The notes beneath the pieces are model-generated. The model did no database searches. It was not told the origin of the DNA and saw only the letters and a program-made list of their open reading frames with translations. This document shows, in pieces, positions 33,448 through 42,120 of a DNA stretch of 64,000 nucleotides. The stretch is from Bin5 sp965200615 (lineage in GTDB: Bacteria > Chloroflexota > Anaerolineae > Caldilineales > Caldilineaceae). The stretch covers positions 806,001-870,000 of the forward strand of contig OZ241377.1 in the NCBI GenBank assembly GCA_965200615.1, written 5' to 3'. The stretch's first letter is position 1. Every line of letters starts with the position of its first letter. The position numbers and the translations under genes were made by a program.

Positions 33448-34848
33448 ATGCCCCGCTCTTCATCGCACGCCCGTGGCGAAGCGGCAGCGCAAGCAACATC
33501 CGATAAACCCAATGTGATCGTCTTTTTCACCGACCAGCAGCGCTGGGATTCAACCGGCGTGCATGGCAATCCGCTCGATCTGACCCCTAATTTCGACCGC
33601 ATGGCCCGGCAGGGCACCCACCTGCACACCACCGTCACCTGCCAGCCTGTCTGCGGACCGGCCCGGTCCTGTCTGCAGACAGGCATGTACGCCACCACCA
33701 CCGGCTGCTATCGCAACGCCATCCCTCTGCCGCAGGATGCGCGCACGCTCGCCCATTTTTTCGGGGAGGCGGGCTACGATACCGGCTACATCGGCAAGTG
33801 GCATCTGGCGGATCGGGGGATCACCGGGCCTGTGCCTGAAGCGAATCGGGGCGGATACCAGAGCTGGCTGGCATCCAACGTGCTGGAGTTTACCTCGGAC
33901 GCCTACGATACTGTGATGTATGACAACGACGGCGAGGCCGTCAAACTGCCCGGCTATCGCGTGGACGCCCTGACAGACGCAGCCATCCGCTACATTGACG
34001 ACCACCAGCAGGACCCGTTCTTTCTCTTCCTATCCTATATTGAGCCGCATCATCAGAACCATCTTGACGACTATCCCCCGCCCGACGGCTACCGCGAACG
34101 CTACGCCGGCCGCTGGACGCCGCCGGACCTGCTCGCCCTGGGCGGCTCCTCCCAGCAGCATCTGGGCGGCTATTGGGGCATGATCAAACGGCTGGATGAG
34201 GCGTTGGGCCGCCTGCTCGACGCCCTGAAGAGTCTGGGGCTGGACGAGAACACAATCGTCCTCTACACCACCGACCACGGCTGTCATTTCAAGACGCGCA
34301 ATGACGAATACAAACGCTCCTGTCATGAGGCGTCGGTGCGCCTGCCCACCGCACTGACCGGCCCCGGTTTTTTCGGCGGAGGCGAAGTGCGGGAGATCGT
34401 CAGCCTGGTGGACCTGCCGCCGACACTGCTGGACGCAGCGGGCCTGGATGCGCCGGAGCAGATGCAGGGCCGTTCAGTGACGCCGCTGGTCGGACGCCGG
34501 TCGGCGGACTGGCCGCAGGATGCGTTGATTCAGATCAGCGAATCGCAGGTGGGGCGGGCCGTGCGCACGCAGCATTGGAAGTATGGCGTGACGGCGCCGG
34601 ACAAAGATGGAAGGCAACATGCCGGCTCTGACCGCTATGTGGAGCAGTATCTGTACGATCTGCAAGCGGACCCATACGAGCTGACAAATCTCGCCGGCCT
34701 GGAGTCCCATCGCCGCGCCGCCGACGTGCTGCGGGAGCGGCTGCTCCGCCTTATGGGCGAAGCGGGGGAGGCGCCGGCCGCGATCGACCGGGCCCCGCCG
34801 CGGCCAAGCAGGCAACGGATCGTGACAGAGGAGGAGGCTCTTTCCTAG
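33448..34848 (+). CDS. Sulfatase (arylsulfatase/glycan sulfatase family)
   Basis: 466 residues. N-terminal 'NVIVFFTDQQRWDSTG' gives the metal-site Asp, and 'CGPARSCLQTG' is the CxPxR motif whose Cys69 would be converted to formylglycine; position 2 is Gly rather than the usual Ser/Thr/Ala. 'YIGKWHL' and 'YTTDHG' supply the Lys, His and Asp of the site. No signal peptide is evident, so it may act in the cytoplasm on imported sulfated sugars. It fits a genome that eats sulfated polysaccharides together with the GH88 locus. Needs a formylglycine-generating enzyme or anSME from elsewhere. Confidence 0.88.
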   Translation: MPRSSSHARGEAAAQATSDKPNVIVFFTDQQRWDSTGVHGNPLDLTPNFDRMARQGTHLHTTVTCQPVCGPARSCLQTGMYATTTGCYRNAIPLPQDARTLAHFFGEAGYDTGYIGKWHLADRGITGPVPEANRGGYQSWLASNVLEFTSDAYDTVMYDNDGEAVKLPGYRVDALTDAAIRYIDDHQQDPFFLFLSYIEPHHQNHLDDYPPPDGYRERYAGRWTPPDLLALGGSSQQHLGGYWGMIKRLDEALGRLLDALKSLGLDENTIVLYTTDHGCHFKTRNDEYKRSCHEASVRLPTALTGPGFFGGGEVREIVSLVDLPPTLLDAAGLDAPEQMQGRSVTPLVGRRSADWPQDALIQISESQVGRAVRTQHWKYGVTAPDKDGRQHAGSDRYVEQYLYDLQADPYELTNLAGLESHRRAADVLRERLLRLMGEAGEAPAAIDRAPPRPSRQRIVTEEEALS

Positions 34849-34886
34849 AGGGAGTCAGCGGCCGCGAACCGCTGACAAGTGAAGTT

Positions 34887-35243
34887 TCAATCGATCTCAA
34901 CCCGGCCGCGCTGGCTGCCGGGTTTTTCCTGCTGCCGCGCCGCATCCGCTTCGCAGCGGGCCAAGGCGGCGTCGATCAGCGCGCGGCAGGCCAGCAGCCC
35001 CTCCCGCCGGGCGGTGTAGGCGTGCGTCCAGAACTCCTGCGGCAGACCGAGATCGTTGTGCCGCAGCTCCTCACACAGGCCGGCCATCCCTTCCAGCAGC
35101 CAGGAGGAGAAGGTAAAAGCCTCTGTGCGCTCTGCACGCGGCTGGCGGGGGGGAGGCCCCGTCTGCGGTTGCGCGGCCGGCCCGGTACCCGCCCCGTTCT
35201 GTTCACTGCCGTCACTGACTGGAACTGATCCGTTTTCGGCCAT
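34887..35243 (-). CDS. Hypothetical protein, small helical
   Basis: 118 residues, no family recognised. The first 40 are polar and disordered-looking (Gly, Pro, Gln, Ala), then an amphipathic helical part 'SWLLEGMAGLCEELRHNDLG' and 'EGLLACRALIDAALARCEAD', ending in a charged tail. Lies 58 bp after the acyltransferase gene on the same strand and may be co-transcribed with it. Codon use matches its neighbours, so it is probably real. Confidence 0.5.
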   Translation of the reverse strand: MAENGSVPVSDGSEQNGAGTGPAAQPQTGPPPRQPRAERTEAFTFSSWLLEGMAGLCEELRHNDLGLPQEFWTHAYTARREGLLACRALIDAALARCEADAARQQEKPGSQRGRVEID

Positions 35244-35301
35244 TGTCTTATCCCTGCCCCGGCGCGCCTATCTTCCCGGCCGGCGGCGCGCGTTCAGCTT
35301 C

Positions 35302-36528
35302 TCATGCCGGTTCGTTGATGATCAAGGTACGCATGACCCGGTAGTCGTGGCCGCCGAAGCGATACTTGTACTCCTCATCGCCCTGCAGAAAGTCGAATAC
35401 TTCGATGCCGCGCGCGATCGCATGTTGGATGACATAGCCCAGCAGCACCCAACCGGGGCTGTATCCGGCCCACTTCTCGGTATCGTAGCCGGAATTGTAG
35501 AGCAGCAGCTCCTTCTTGTATTCGAACGCCAGCAGCGCGGCCGCGTCTTCTCCGTTCAGAGAGAGAAAACTGAGATGGAGATAGCCCGCTTCGAGCATGC
35601 GGCCGGCCATGACACGGAAAAACCGTTCCATGTGCGGCGTCATGAACGACTCTTTGTCCGGGCGGCTCATGCGTTGCAAACGCAGGAACTCATCCATCGC
35701 CACCTGCAGCTCGTCCATCGACTGGATCAGCCTAAAGCCGACATCCAGATCCCGTTCCACCCGCCGCTGTTTGCGGCGAATCTCGTGGCGCTGCTTCTTG
35801 TCGATCTGCATGAGATAGTTTTCATAGCGGGGCGGGAGATGCACGTGCGGCGCCACATCCTCCTGGTCGACCTCCACCCGCAGACCCGCATTCCGGAAAA
35901 TCGAGGGCAGCGCCTTGTAACTCAGACTGTCCTCCGGCAGATTGCACAGGTCCAGATAGTCCCATGCCGGCGCCTCGTCGCTCTGCAGCCAGTCCAGCAG
36001 ACAGTAGTAGACCTCCTTCTCCCAGCCAGCGGCGATAACGATGTCCAGAAAGTCGCTCACCTCCACACAGCCGACCAGCTTCAGACTGCTCTTCCCCGCC
36101 CATTTGCCCTTCTTGTGTTCACTCAGATAAAAGGGCGCAATCCCTACCAGATCGGACGGGCCGGGAGTGGAATGTGAAGGGCCAGTGAGATCTTCACTCT
36201 CTTCTCGATAAAAGGCAAGGATCCACAGATCACCCGCCCCCAGCTGTTGCCACCAGACCGACTGCCATTCGTGCGTCAGGAAAAAGGTATCGTAGCGGCT
36301 GCGGGCCAGCAGATCGTTCCATTCCGACGCCAGCGCGCTGAAACCATTGGGATAAGCGGTTGGACCGTAGATGGTTACGTTAAGAGAACAGGGTGGTACT
36401 GTATCGCTGTCTGCATCCTGTGCAGACGCCTCGCTCCCCGGGGCAACGCTGTCTCTGTGGTGGCTGGCGCGCCGCAACCGGCGCGCCAGCGCCGGCACAT
36501 CCGGCGCCGGGGATTTCGTGATAAGCAT
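35302..36528 (-). CDS. BioF2/FemAB-like GNAT acyltransferase
   Basis: 408 residues, start ATG 36528 after GAGGAGCTT. After a disordered 50-residue lead, the protein follows the double-GNAT 'BioF2-like' acetyltransferase layout: 'FFLTHEWQSVWWQQLG', 'FLDIVIAAGWEKEV', 'IDKKQRHEIRRKQRRVER' and near the end 'EVFDFLQGDEEYKYRFG'. This family transfers acyl or amino-acyl groups in polysaccharide or cell-envelope synthesis. Neighbours (surface protein, sulfatase) agree with an envelope role. Donor and acceptor are unknown. Confidence 0.8.
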   Translation of the reverse strand: MLITKSPAPDVPALARRLRRASHHRDSVAPGSEASAQDADSDTVPPCSLNVTIYGPTAYPNGFSALASEWNDLLARSRYDTFFLTHEWQSVWWQQLGAGDLWILAFYREESEDLTGPSHSTPGPSDLVGIAPFYLSEHKKGKWAGKSSLKLVGCVEVSDFLDIVIAAGWEKEVYYCLLDWLQSDEAPAWDYLDLCNLPEDSLSYKALPSIFRNAGLRVEVDQEDVAPHVHLPPRYENYLMQIDKKQRHEIRRKQRRVERDLDVGFRLIQSMDELQVAMDEFLRLQRMSRPDKESFMTPHMERFFRVMAGRMLEAGYLHLSFLSLNGEDAAALLAFEYKKELLLYNSGYDTEKWAGYSPGWVLLGYVIQHAIARGIEVFDFLQGDEEYKYRFGGHDYRVMRTLIINEPA

Positions 36529-36699
36529 AAGCTCCTCTATCTGCTAGGCTGAACCTTTATTGCTGGTATTGAGGGACGGCAAATGATTCGGTGCATTCCA
36601 CTACGAATATCGTAGTGAGCACAGCCATTCTAGTCCAATTGATGGGAATTCGACAAACCCAAGTGACCGGCGCGGGGACAGGAAAGTGGCCGCCGGCAC

Positions 36700-38376
36700 T
36701 TAAGGAGGAGGGCGTCCGCTGCCGCGAAAACGCAGATAACCGATAGCGACGAGAACGATTAGCAGGAGAAAGATAAAGGTCTGCCCTTGGGCAGTTTGCG
36801 AGATACGCAGGAACCGTTGCCACACGGTGACGTCCGTGACCTGGGCCGGGGCGGCCGATGGGCTGGACCGCTGGATGATGGATGAAGGCGTTGAAACGCC
36901 GACAGCGATCATGGTCCCACGCGCGGCCAGTGCCGGCGTCGCGCTCGCCTCCGCATCTGGGGTGGCGTCCGGAGCCGGCGTCTGCGGGTCGGAACCAGGC
37001 TGCGTGGCCGCGCTTTCGTCCGTCGGTGAAGAGGTTGCGGCAGGGGGCGGCGAGGCTTGCGGTTGGGCGCTGGCTGCGCCCGCGCTCGGCGCAGTTGCAT
37101 CTCCGTAGCAGACCAGCAGCAGCACGTCGTCCAGGAACATCCAGGTGCGCCTGCCGTTGCCGTCGTTGAAGACGTTGAAGTAGAGATAGTACGACCCGTC
37201 CAGATAGGGGGTCAGGTCGACCGTCATCGTCTCCCAGGCCGCGTTCTCCGCACGATTGCGATAGAGGATTGCCTCGGTCGCCAGGGTCGACGTCAGCAGG
37301 ATCAACTCCTGGCGGTCAGACGCCAGCGCCGGGTTGAGCGTGGCCGGGTCCTGACTGCGCGAAAGATGGTTCCAGCGCAACGACGCGCTCGACGCGCCGG
37401 CCGGCAACTGGACCAGCTGGCGCACGGAGGAGTAGGATTGGATGTTCTGTGTGCCGCTTCCCGGCGGGTTGCCCAGCCGCAATGACAGGGCGCCCCCGGA
37501 CGGTTGGCTGGCGAGAATCGGAGGGACGGGAGATTCGCCCACGGCCCAGTTGGACTGGCCGTCCAGCACGCTTTCGAAGTCGCCGTTGGTCAGCGTATCG
37601 CTGGCGACACAGCCGCCCGGGACAGGCGTCGTCACCGGTTGCGGGGTGGCGGTCGACGGCGGTGTGCCACTGGGCTGGGGCGCGGCCGCGGTCGCTGACG
37701 GCGTTACAAAGGGCGTCACAAATGGCGTCGCGTCCGGTTCACAGGCCAGCAGGCTGACCTCGTCCAGGTAGAGCGCGGTGCGGCCGCCGCTGCCGTCGTT
37801 ATGCACGCCGAACTCGATACGCAGCGTGCGCCCGCGGAAGTGGGTCAGATCGATCAGTTTGAACTGCCATGACTGCTCGTTGGAGAGCCGTGCCCACGGC
37901 TGCGCCAAGCGTACGCCGGTTGTCGCTTCGTAGATGTTCAGGAGCTGCATGTCGCTGCCGGGCGCATCTTCGTGGCTCGCCCAGAAGTGAAAGCTGAGCG
38001 TGAAATGCTGCGCCGAATCGGGCAGAGCAATGTCCTGGTAGAGGTTGTCGCTGGCGTCCTGGTTGGCGCTGTCAACGATGCCCAGCCGCAGGGAGCGCTG
38101 ACCCGCATAGGCTTTCGCCGTCGAATAGCTGGGCGGCAGGGCAGTGCCCGCCAGGCCCCAGTGCAGGTCGGTCGCTTCGAAACCGCCGTTGATGATCAGT
38201 TCGCTGCAACCGTCGGGGGAGAGATGGGCCGCGCTCAGGTCTTCATCAGGGGCAGGGGGCGGCCCTTGCGCCCTTGTCGTCGCCGTTCCCTGCCACAGGG
38301 TCAGCGCAACCGCCAGCAGCGTGCAGAGCGAAACAGCTCCCGGCGCTCCCCACACTTTTCTCATCAAGCTTCGCAT
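36700..38376 (-). CDS. Cell-surface protein with two carbohydrate-binding-like beta-sandwich domains
   Basis: 558 residues from ATG 38376: signal peptide ('VSLCTLLAVALTLW'...'TRAQG'), domain 1 from 'CSELIINGGFEATDLHWGL' to 'DEVSLLAC', a Pro/Thr linker, domain 2 from 'TLTNGDFE' to 'DDVLLLVC', a second Pro/Ala/Ser-rich linker, then a C-terminal membrane helix 'FIFLLLIVLVAIGYLRFRG'. 'NGGFE...W' and 'DEVSL' are marks of galactose-binding-like jelly rolls. The protein would be anchored by its C-terminus and display two ligand-binding heads. The domains are internal repeats of one another. Ligand unknown. Confidence 0.7.
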   Translation of the reverse strand: MRSLMRKVWGAPGAVSLCTLLAVALTLWQGTATTRAQGPPPAPDEDLSAAHLSPDGCSELIINGGFEATDLHWGLAGTALPPSYSTAKAYAGQRSLRLGIVDSANQDASDNLYQDIALPDSAQHFTLSFHFWASHEDAPGSDMQLLNIYEATTGVRLAQPWARLSNEQSWQFKLIDLTHFRGRTLRIEFGVHNDGSGGRTALYLDEVSLLACEPDATPFVTPFVTPSATAAAPQPSGTPPSTATPQPVTTPVPGGCVASDTLTNGDFESVLDGQSNWAVGESPVPPILASQPSGGALSLRLGNPPGSGTQNIQSYSSVRQLVQLPAGASSASLRWNHLSRSQDPATLNPALASDRQELILLTSTLATEAILYRNRAENAAWETMTVDLTPYLDGSYYLYFNVFNDGNGRRTWMFLDDVLLLVCYGDATAPSAGAASAQPQASPPPAATSSPTDESAATQPGSDPQTPAPDATPDAEASATPALAARGTMIAVGVSTPSSIIQRSSPSAAPAQVTDVTVWQRFLRISQTAQGQTFIFLLLIVLVAIGYLRFRGSGRPPP

Positions 38377-38922
38377 CCTGTCCACCTGAAAACTGCCCTG
38401 CGGCGGCACGTAGGTTCCTCCTATTTCTGACAGGAACCCCAATTGTAGCACGGCCCGCAGATCATGGACAACGGCAGTGCGATAGGGATGCATCCCGGAT
38501 TTTGTGAGGTGGTTGTCTGAATCAGGATTTGCAGGATAAACGGCGAGGAGAGAGTGGAGAGGAGTGAGGCGTGAGTGGCGGGGAGCGGCGCGAGGAGGGG
38601 GGAACGCTGAAGGATTTATTCAGGTTTTGCCAGGTTTTTTGGGGGGACTCCCCGTTTTTCTCAACGGCTCGACGGTGAATGCGCTGAAAGGAAAGGTGAG
38701 GGAAGGGTACATCCCAGATTTCTTGCGGTGATCATCCAGACAGTGATGGTCTCAGCCCAGGCAACAGTTCGGCTCCACTTGACGGCCGGTCGGTTAATGG
38801 CGCTGATGGATTTCGGAGTTCTCTGGGGCGACCGACTTAGGCAATGGCGAAAACTGCGGCAGACTCGTCAGGGGCAGGGGATAGCAGTTGATCGGATACA
38901 CCGCTGGTCTTGATATCGTGAT
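38377..38922. other. Intergenic region without a recognisable gene
   Basis: About 545 bases. Purine-rich low complexity at 38545-38605 belongs to the dispersed GAGGAG/CTCCTC-type sequence seen elsewhere in the window. A short GGGG/CCCC hairpin with T-run lies at 38641-38659 (+ strand), too weak to call a terminator confidently. No coding region supported. Confidence 0.5.
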
Positions 38923-40023
38923 TCATGATGCGCCGGGCAGCCGCTGGCGCAACCATTCAATGACGGTGCGCGTGATATATTCCCATTCTGATTTCGGGGC
39001 ATTGGCTGCCAGACAGGTTCCCATGCGCTGGTTCAAATCATTCCCGTCTACACTCCCCGCTGCACCAATGACGACGAGCTGCGAGTGTGGCGCTGCATTT
39101 TCCCAACCATCCTGGGTTAAGGTCAGGCTGGCGCGTCTGCCTACTACCTGCAAAATCCCTTTTTGACCAGGGGCATCCGCCAGAAAGAAGATCCCTTTGG
39201 CGCGATAGATCGTTTCCGGCAGGCGGTTGACCATCCGTTGCAAGGCGCGAAAGGAGACAGGCTGCGAACTGCGCCAGCTCCAGGTGCTGAAAACCAGCGT
39301 GTGGTCTGTATGTTGATGGTGGTGTTCGTTGTCTTCATGCTCATGTTCTTCATCTTCGGCATGAACATGAATATCGTGTGGCTGGCGGCTTGCTAAACGC
39401 TCGATTTCAAATTGACCCACATTCAACAGCAGTTCAAGCGGCACATCTGCTTGGGTTGTTTCGATGATGCGTGGCTGGGGGACGATGTGCCGGATGTAAT
39501 CCCGCACCGATTGAAGCTGTACTTCATTCACCAGATCGACTTTATTCAGGATGACGATATCCGCCATGCCGACCTGATGGATGGACAGCACCTCTTGGGG
39601 CTTGTCGAGGCTCAGGCTCTGTTCGGCATCGATCACGGTCAGAATGCTGTCAATCTGCACGCGCTGAATCGCTCGAAACGTAAGCGCGACTTCGAGTGGA
39701 TCTGAGACACCACTGGTTTCAACCAGAATATATTCGGGTGGCTGTGGACGCTGGATCAGGTCGTGTGTGGCTTTGAGAAAGTCGCCCCGGATGGTACAGC
39801 AGATGCAGCCGTTGGCAAGGCTGATCGTGTCTCCCTCCGTACCCACAACGAGCTGCGTATCAATATTGATGGCTCCAAAGTCATTCACCAGCACAGCCAC
39901 GCGCAGACCATGCTCTGCATGAAGAATGCGGTTGAGCAGCGTGGTTTTCCCAGAGCCCAGAAATCCGGTAATGATGGTCACGGGAATGGGTTGGGGATCA
40001 GATTTCGGGTTCAATATTGGCAT
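38923..40023 (-). CDS. CobW/COG0523 GTP-dependent metal chaperone (first copy)
   Basis: 366 residues from ATG 40023 (MPILNPKSDPQPIPVTIITG). P-loop 'GFLGSGKTTLL' (20-30), the metal-binding 'NGCICCTIRGD' (CxCC, 73-76), 'ETSGVSDP' switch and 'LNKVDLV' guanine-specificity motif are intact. A His-rich stretch 'HVHAEDEEHEHEDNEHHHQH' precedes the CobW C-terminal domain. Members of the zinc-linked branch deliver Zn to client enzymes under zinc starvation. It follows zur and znuA on the same strand, so zinc is the likely metal. Confidence 0.86.
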   Translation of the reverse strand: MPILNPKSDPQPIPVTIITGFLGSGKTTLLNRILHAEHGLRVAVLVNDFGAINIDTQLVVGTEGDTISLANGCICCTIRGDFLKATHDLIQRPQPPEYILVETSGVSDPLEVALTFRAIQRVQIDSILTVIDAEQSLSLDKPQEVLSIHQVGMADIVILNKVDLVNEVQLQSVRDYIRHIVPQPRIIETTQADVPLELLLNVGQFEIERLASRQPHDIHVHAEDEEHEHEDNEHHHQHTDHTLVFSTWSWRSSQPVSFRALQRMVNRLPETIYRAKGIFFLADAPGQKGILQVVGRRASLTLTQDGWENAAPHSQLVVIGAAGSVDGNDLNQRMGTCLAANAPKSEWEYITRTVIEWLRQRLPGAS

Positions 40024-40147
40024 GGCCGACGAACCGGCCGGGATGGCGGTGCAGATTGATGTCATCCAGGACATTTAAGGCGCCATAGCCGAAATTGACG
40101 CCAGTAAATTCGATAAGTGGCTACAATTGATCTTCCTTTTGAGGAGA

Positions 40148-40166
40148 GAGGGGTGAGGAACCCCTC
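40148..40166 (-). terminator. Weak hairpin between znuA-like gene and cobW-like gene
   Basis: GAGGGGT (40148-40154) pairs with ACCCCTC (40160-40166) over a five-base loop. On the minus strand the following bases are TCTCCTCAAAAGG, without a T-tract, so termination would be poor. Confidence 0.25.
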
Positions 40167-40200
40167 ACTCCCTTTGTACGTTACTCTCCTACTTTACTTC

Positions 40201-41405
40201 CTATTCGCTGTCGGGCACGTTGCCGATGTCGACTTCATCCATCGGGGAGGGGTCGCCCCCCAGCGTAGTCGCCAACGTTCTCAGATTTTCGACCATCATT
40301 CCGATGTATGTGTGCTCGGGATCGCCCGGCTCGCCTGGCAGGTCTTCATCGAGCAGTGTACCAACGGTGGCGCCTGTCTCTGACGCGATCTGGTCAATCA
40401 CGTCTGCGGGGAATTGCGCCGAGCCAAAGATAGCCGGCACGCCTTCGTCCAGTAGTTGATCGATCAGCGCGGCCACCTCCTGGGCAGACGGCTGAGACGT
40501 GTCGTTCGGCTGGATGGCGCCGATCACGGTGTAGCCGTAGCGGATGGCAAAGTAGCCGAACGAGTCGTGATAGGTGAGCAGCCGGCGATTCGATTCAGGG
40601 ATGGTTGCCGTGGTGACCTGAATGGCTTCATCGAGAGCCAAGAGGCGGGCGGTATACTCGTTAAAGTTGCTCTCATAGTAATCCCTGTTGTCCGGATCGC
40701 GGTCCGCCAGCCTGACAAACACGACTTTGGCGTAGCGGATGGCGAAGTTCGGATCGAGCAACAGGTGCGGGTCAGGCTCCCCTTCCTCGCCTTCGTGGTC
40801 GTCCTCATCGGCGTGACCGTGCTCGTCATCTGCGTCTTCGTGGTCATCCTCTTCAGCGTGGCCGTGCTCGTCGTCCTCGTCGTCGTGGCCCTCATCTTCA
40901 GCGTGACCGTGTTCGTCGTCCTCGTCGTCGTGGTCATCCTCTTCAGCGTGACCGTGTTCGTCGTCATCGTCGTCGTGGCCCTCATCTTCACCATGACCAT
41001 GATGATGTTCGATGCCATAGAGGAGTTCATCGGGACCGGCTACGGCCACGGCCAGCTCGATGAGCTCAGCCCCATCTTTCAGGTTTGCCTCAGCCAGCTT
41101 CAATGTTGTCTCATCGAGATGCATCCCGTTCAGAAAGATGAGATCGGCCTCAGCCAGTTTCACGGCATCGGAAGGTTTCGGTTCGAAGGTATGGGGGTCG
41201 ACTCCCGGGGGCAGGATTCCAACGAGATCGATGCGGTCGCCGCCGATGTTGTAGACAATGTTTCGGATTGGGAGAGTGAAGCGACGACGCGAAGCCGCTC
41301 CTCCTCGGCGGGGGCGTCAGTCGTTACAGGCGCGGCCGGGGCGCAAGCGGCGATGAGGAACAGAATTGCCAGGAGCGAGGACAGAGTTCGGAGTGAGTGA
41401 AGCAT
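40201..41405 (-). pseudogene. znuA: ZnuA-like zinc ABC binding lipoprotein with a frameshift
   Basis: The 5' part from ATG 41405 encodes a lipoprotein leader ('LLAILFLIAACAP') and runs out of frame after 'RVVASLS'. The correct continuation ('RNIVYNIGGDRIDL', 'GVDPHTFEP') is in another frame, joined to the long 3' part by one missing base in the G run at 41270-41272 (+ strand). The 3' part has the His-rich loop, 'PDPHLLLDP' and 'YHDSFGYFA', the expected zinc ligands of ZnuA. Otherwise complete, so the shift may be a sequencing or assembly error; if real, this zinc receptor is dead. Next to zur and under its operator. Confidence 0.85.
40801..40980. repeat. Four 45-base tandem repeats coding the His/Asp-rich zinc loop
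   Basis: The loop of the ZnuA-like protein is built of four 15-residue units of the form 'HDDEDDEHGHAEEDD'. Units are close copies at DNA level, so the loop length is probably variable by slippage. The loop is thought to capture zinc and hand it to the binding site. Confidence 0.75.
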
Positions 41406-41455
41406 CTGCGGGTACCCTTTCGCCAGGCTGGTGGCGTGTACCCCCACAATTGGCG

Positions 41456-41893
41456 TCAGGCGCCGGCAGAGTCACGGCAGTCGGTGCAATGCCCAAAGAA
41501 TGAGAGATGACTTACGTCGACCTCAAAGTCGTATTGAGTATCCATCGCCCGGCGAAAGGAGCGCAAGACGCTGTGCGGCAGCTCGAGCAGGCTGTCGCAG
41601 GAGCGGCAGACGAGGTGGTGATGCGGCTCGGGGCCGGCCATCTCGTAGGCGAGCCGGCCATCGGCCATATGCACCAGCGCCAGGATGCGCTGTTCCGTCA
41701 GAAAGTGCAGTACCCGGTAGACAGTCGCCCGGCTCAGCGTGGGAGCGGTGCGGTGTACATGGTCGTACACGGCTTCGGGCGTGACATGGTCGCCGAGTTG
41801 ACAGACGGCGTCCAGGATGAGTTGGCGTTGGGGCGTTACCCGGTAGCCTGATTTGCGTAACTGCCGATTGATCTCCGTCGTATTGTGGGGCAT
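41456..41893 (-). CDS. zur: Fur-family zinc uptake regulator (Zur-type)
   Basis: 145 residues from ATG 41893 (MPHNTTEINRQLRKSGYRVT). Winged-helix part 'TPQRQLILDAVCQLGDHVTPEAVYDHV' and 'LSRATVYRVLHFLTEQ', then the metal-sensing part with 'PHHHLVCRSC' and 'HCTDC', the two CxxC pairs of the structural zinc. Surrounded by zinc genes, so Zur rather than Fur or PerR. A perfect palindrome lies 15 bases before its start. The longer frame to 41941 reads through that operator and is not used. Confidence 0.86.
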   Translation of the reverse strand: MPHNTTEINRQLRKSGYRVTPQRQLILDAVCQLGDHVTPEAVYDHVHRTAPTLSRATVYRVLHFLTEQRILALVHMADGRLAYEMAGPEPHHHLVCRSCDSLLELPHSVLRSFRRAMDTQYDFEVDVSHLSFFGHCTDCRDSAGA

Positions 41894-41907
41894 GATAATT
41901 TTATTTA

Positions 41908-41923
41908 TTGCGAATTTTCGCAA
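41908..41923 (-). promoter_or_regulatory. Putative Zur operator upstream of zur
   Basis: TTGCGAATTTTCGCAA is a perfect 7-2-7 inverted repeat placed between the -10 box and the zur start codon. A diverged copy (TTGTAAAAATTCGCAA, 48737-48752) stands in the same place in front of the second ZnuA gene. Position and sharing by two zinc genes point to the Zur binding site; binding is not shown. Confidence 0.68.
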
Positions 41924-41931
41924 CAAGACAT

Positions 41932-41960
41932 ACTGTAGCACCGGCCGACGGCGGTGTCAA
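41932..41960 (-). promoter_or_regulatory. Promoter of zur
   Basis: Read on the minus strand: TTGACA (41960-41955), 17 bases, TACAGT (41937-41932). The palindromic operator follows directly downstream, where a bound repressor would block the start of transcription. Confidence 0.62.
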
Positions 41961-42120
41961 CGCCTGTTTCCCGTCAACCGCTTACTCGCTTCCAAACTGC
42001 TCCTGTTGACTGTACCATCTTGCCGGCGAGACAGAAAATCTCCTCATGCTCCACAGACCTCCTTCATCGAGGCAAAACGTCTCACCAACAGAGGGGGATA
42101 TTTCATATGAAATACGTTTC

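Noticed and set aside
38641..38659. GGGG/CCCC hairpin with T-run as terminator of the cobW-like gene
   Set aside because: The T-run is on the + strand, while the gene is on the minus strand and ends 260 bases away; stem only four bases.
40785..41000. Tandem repeats considered as a CRISPR-like array
   Set aside because: Units are contiguous with no spacers and code for the His/Asp-rich loop of ZnuA.
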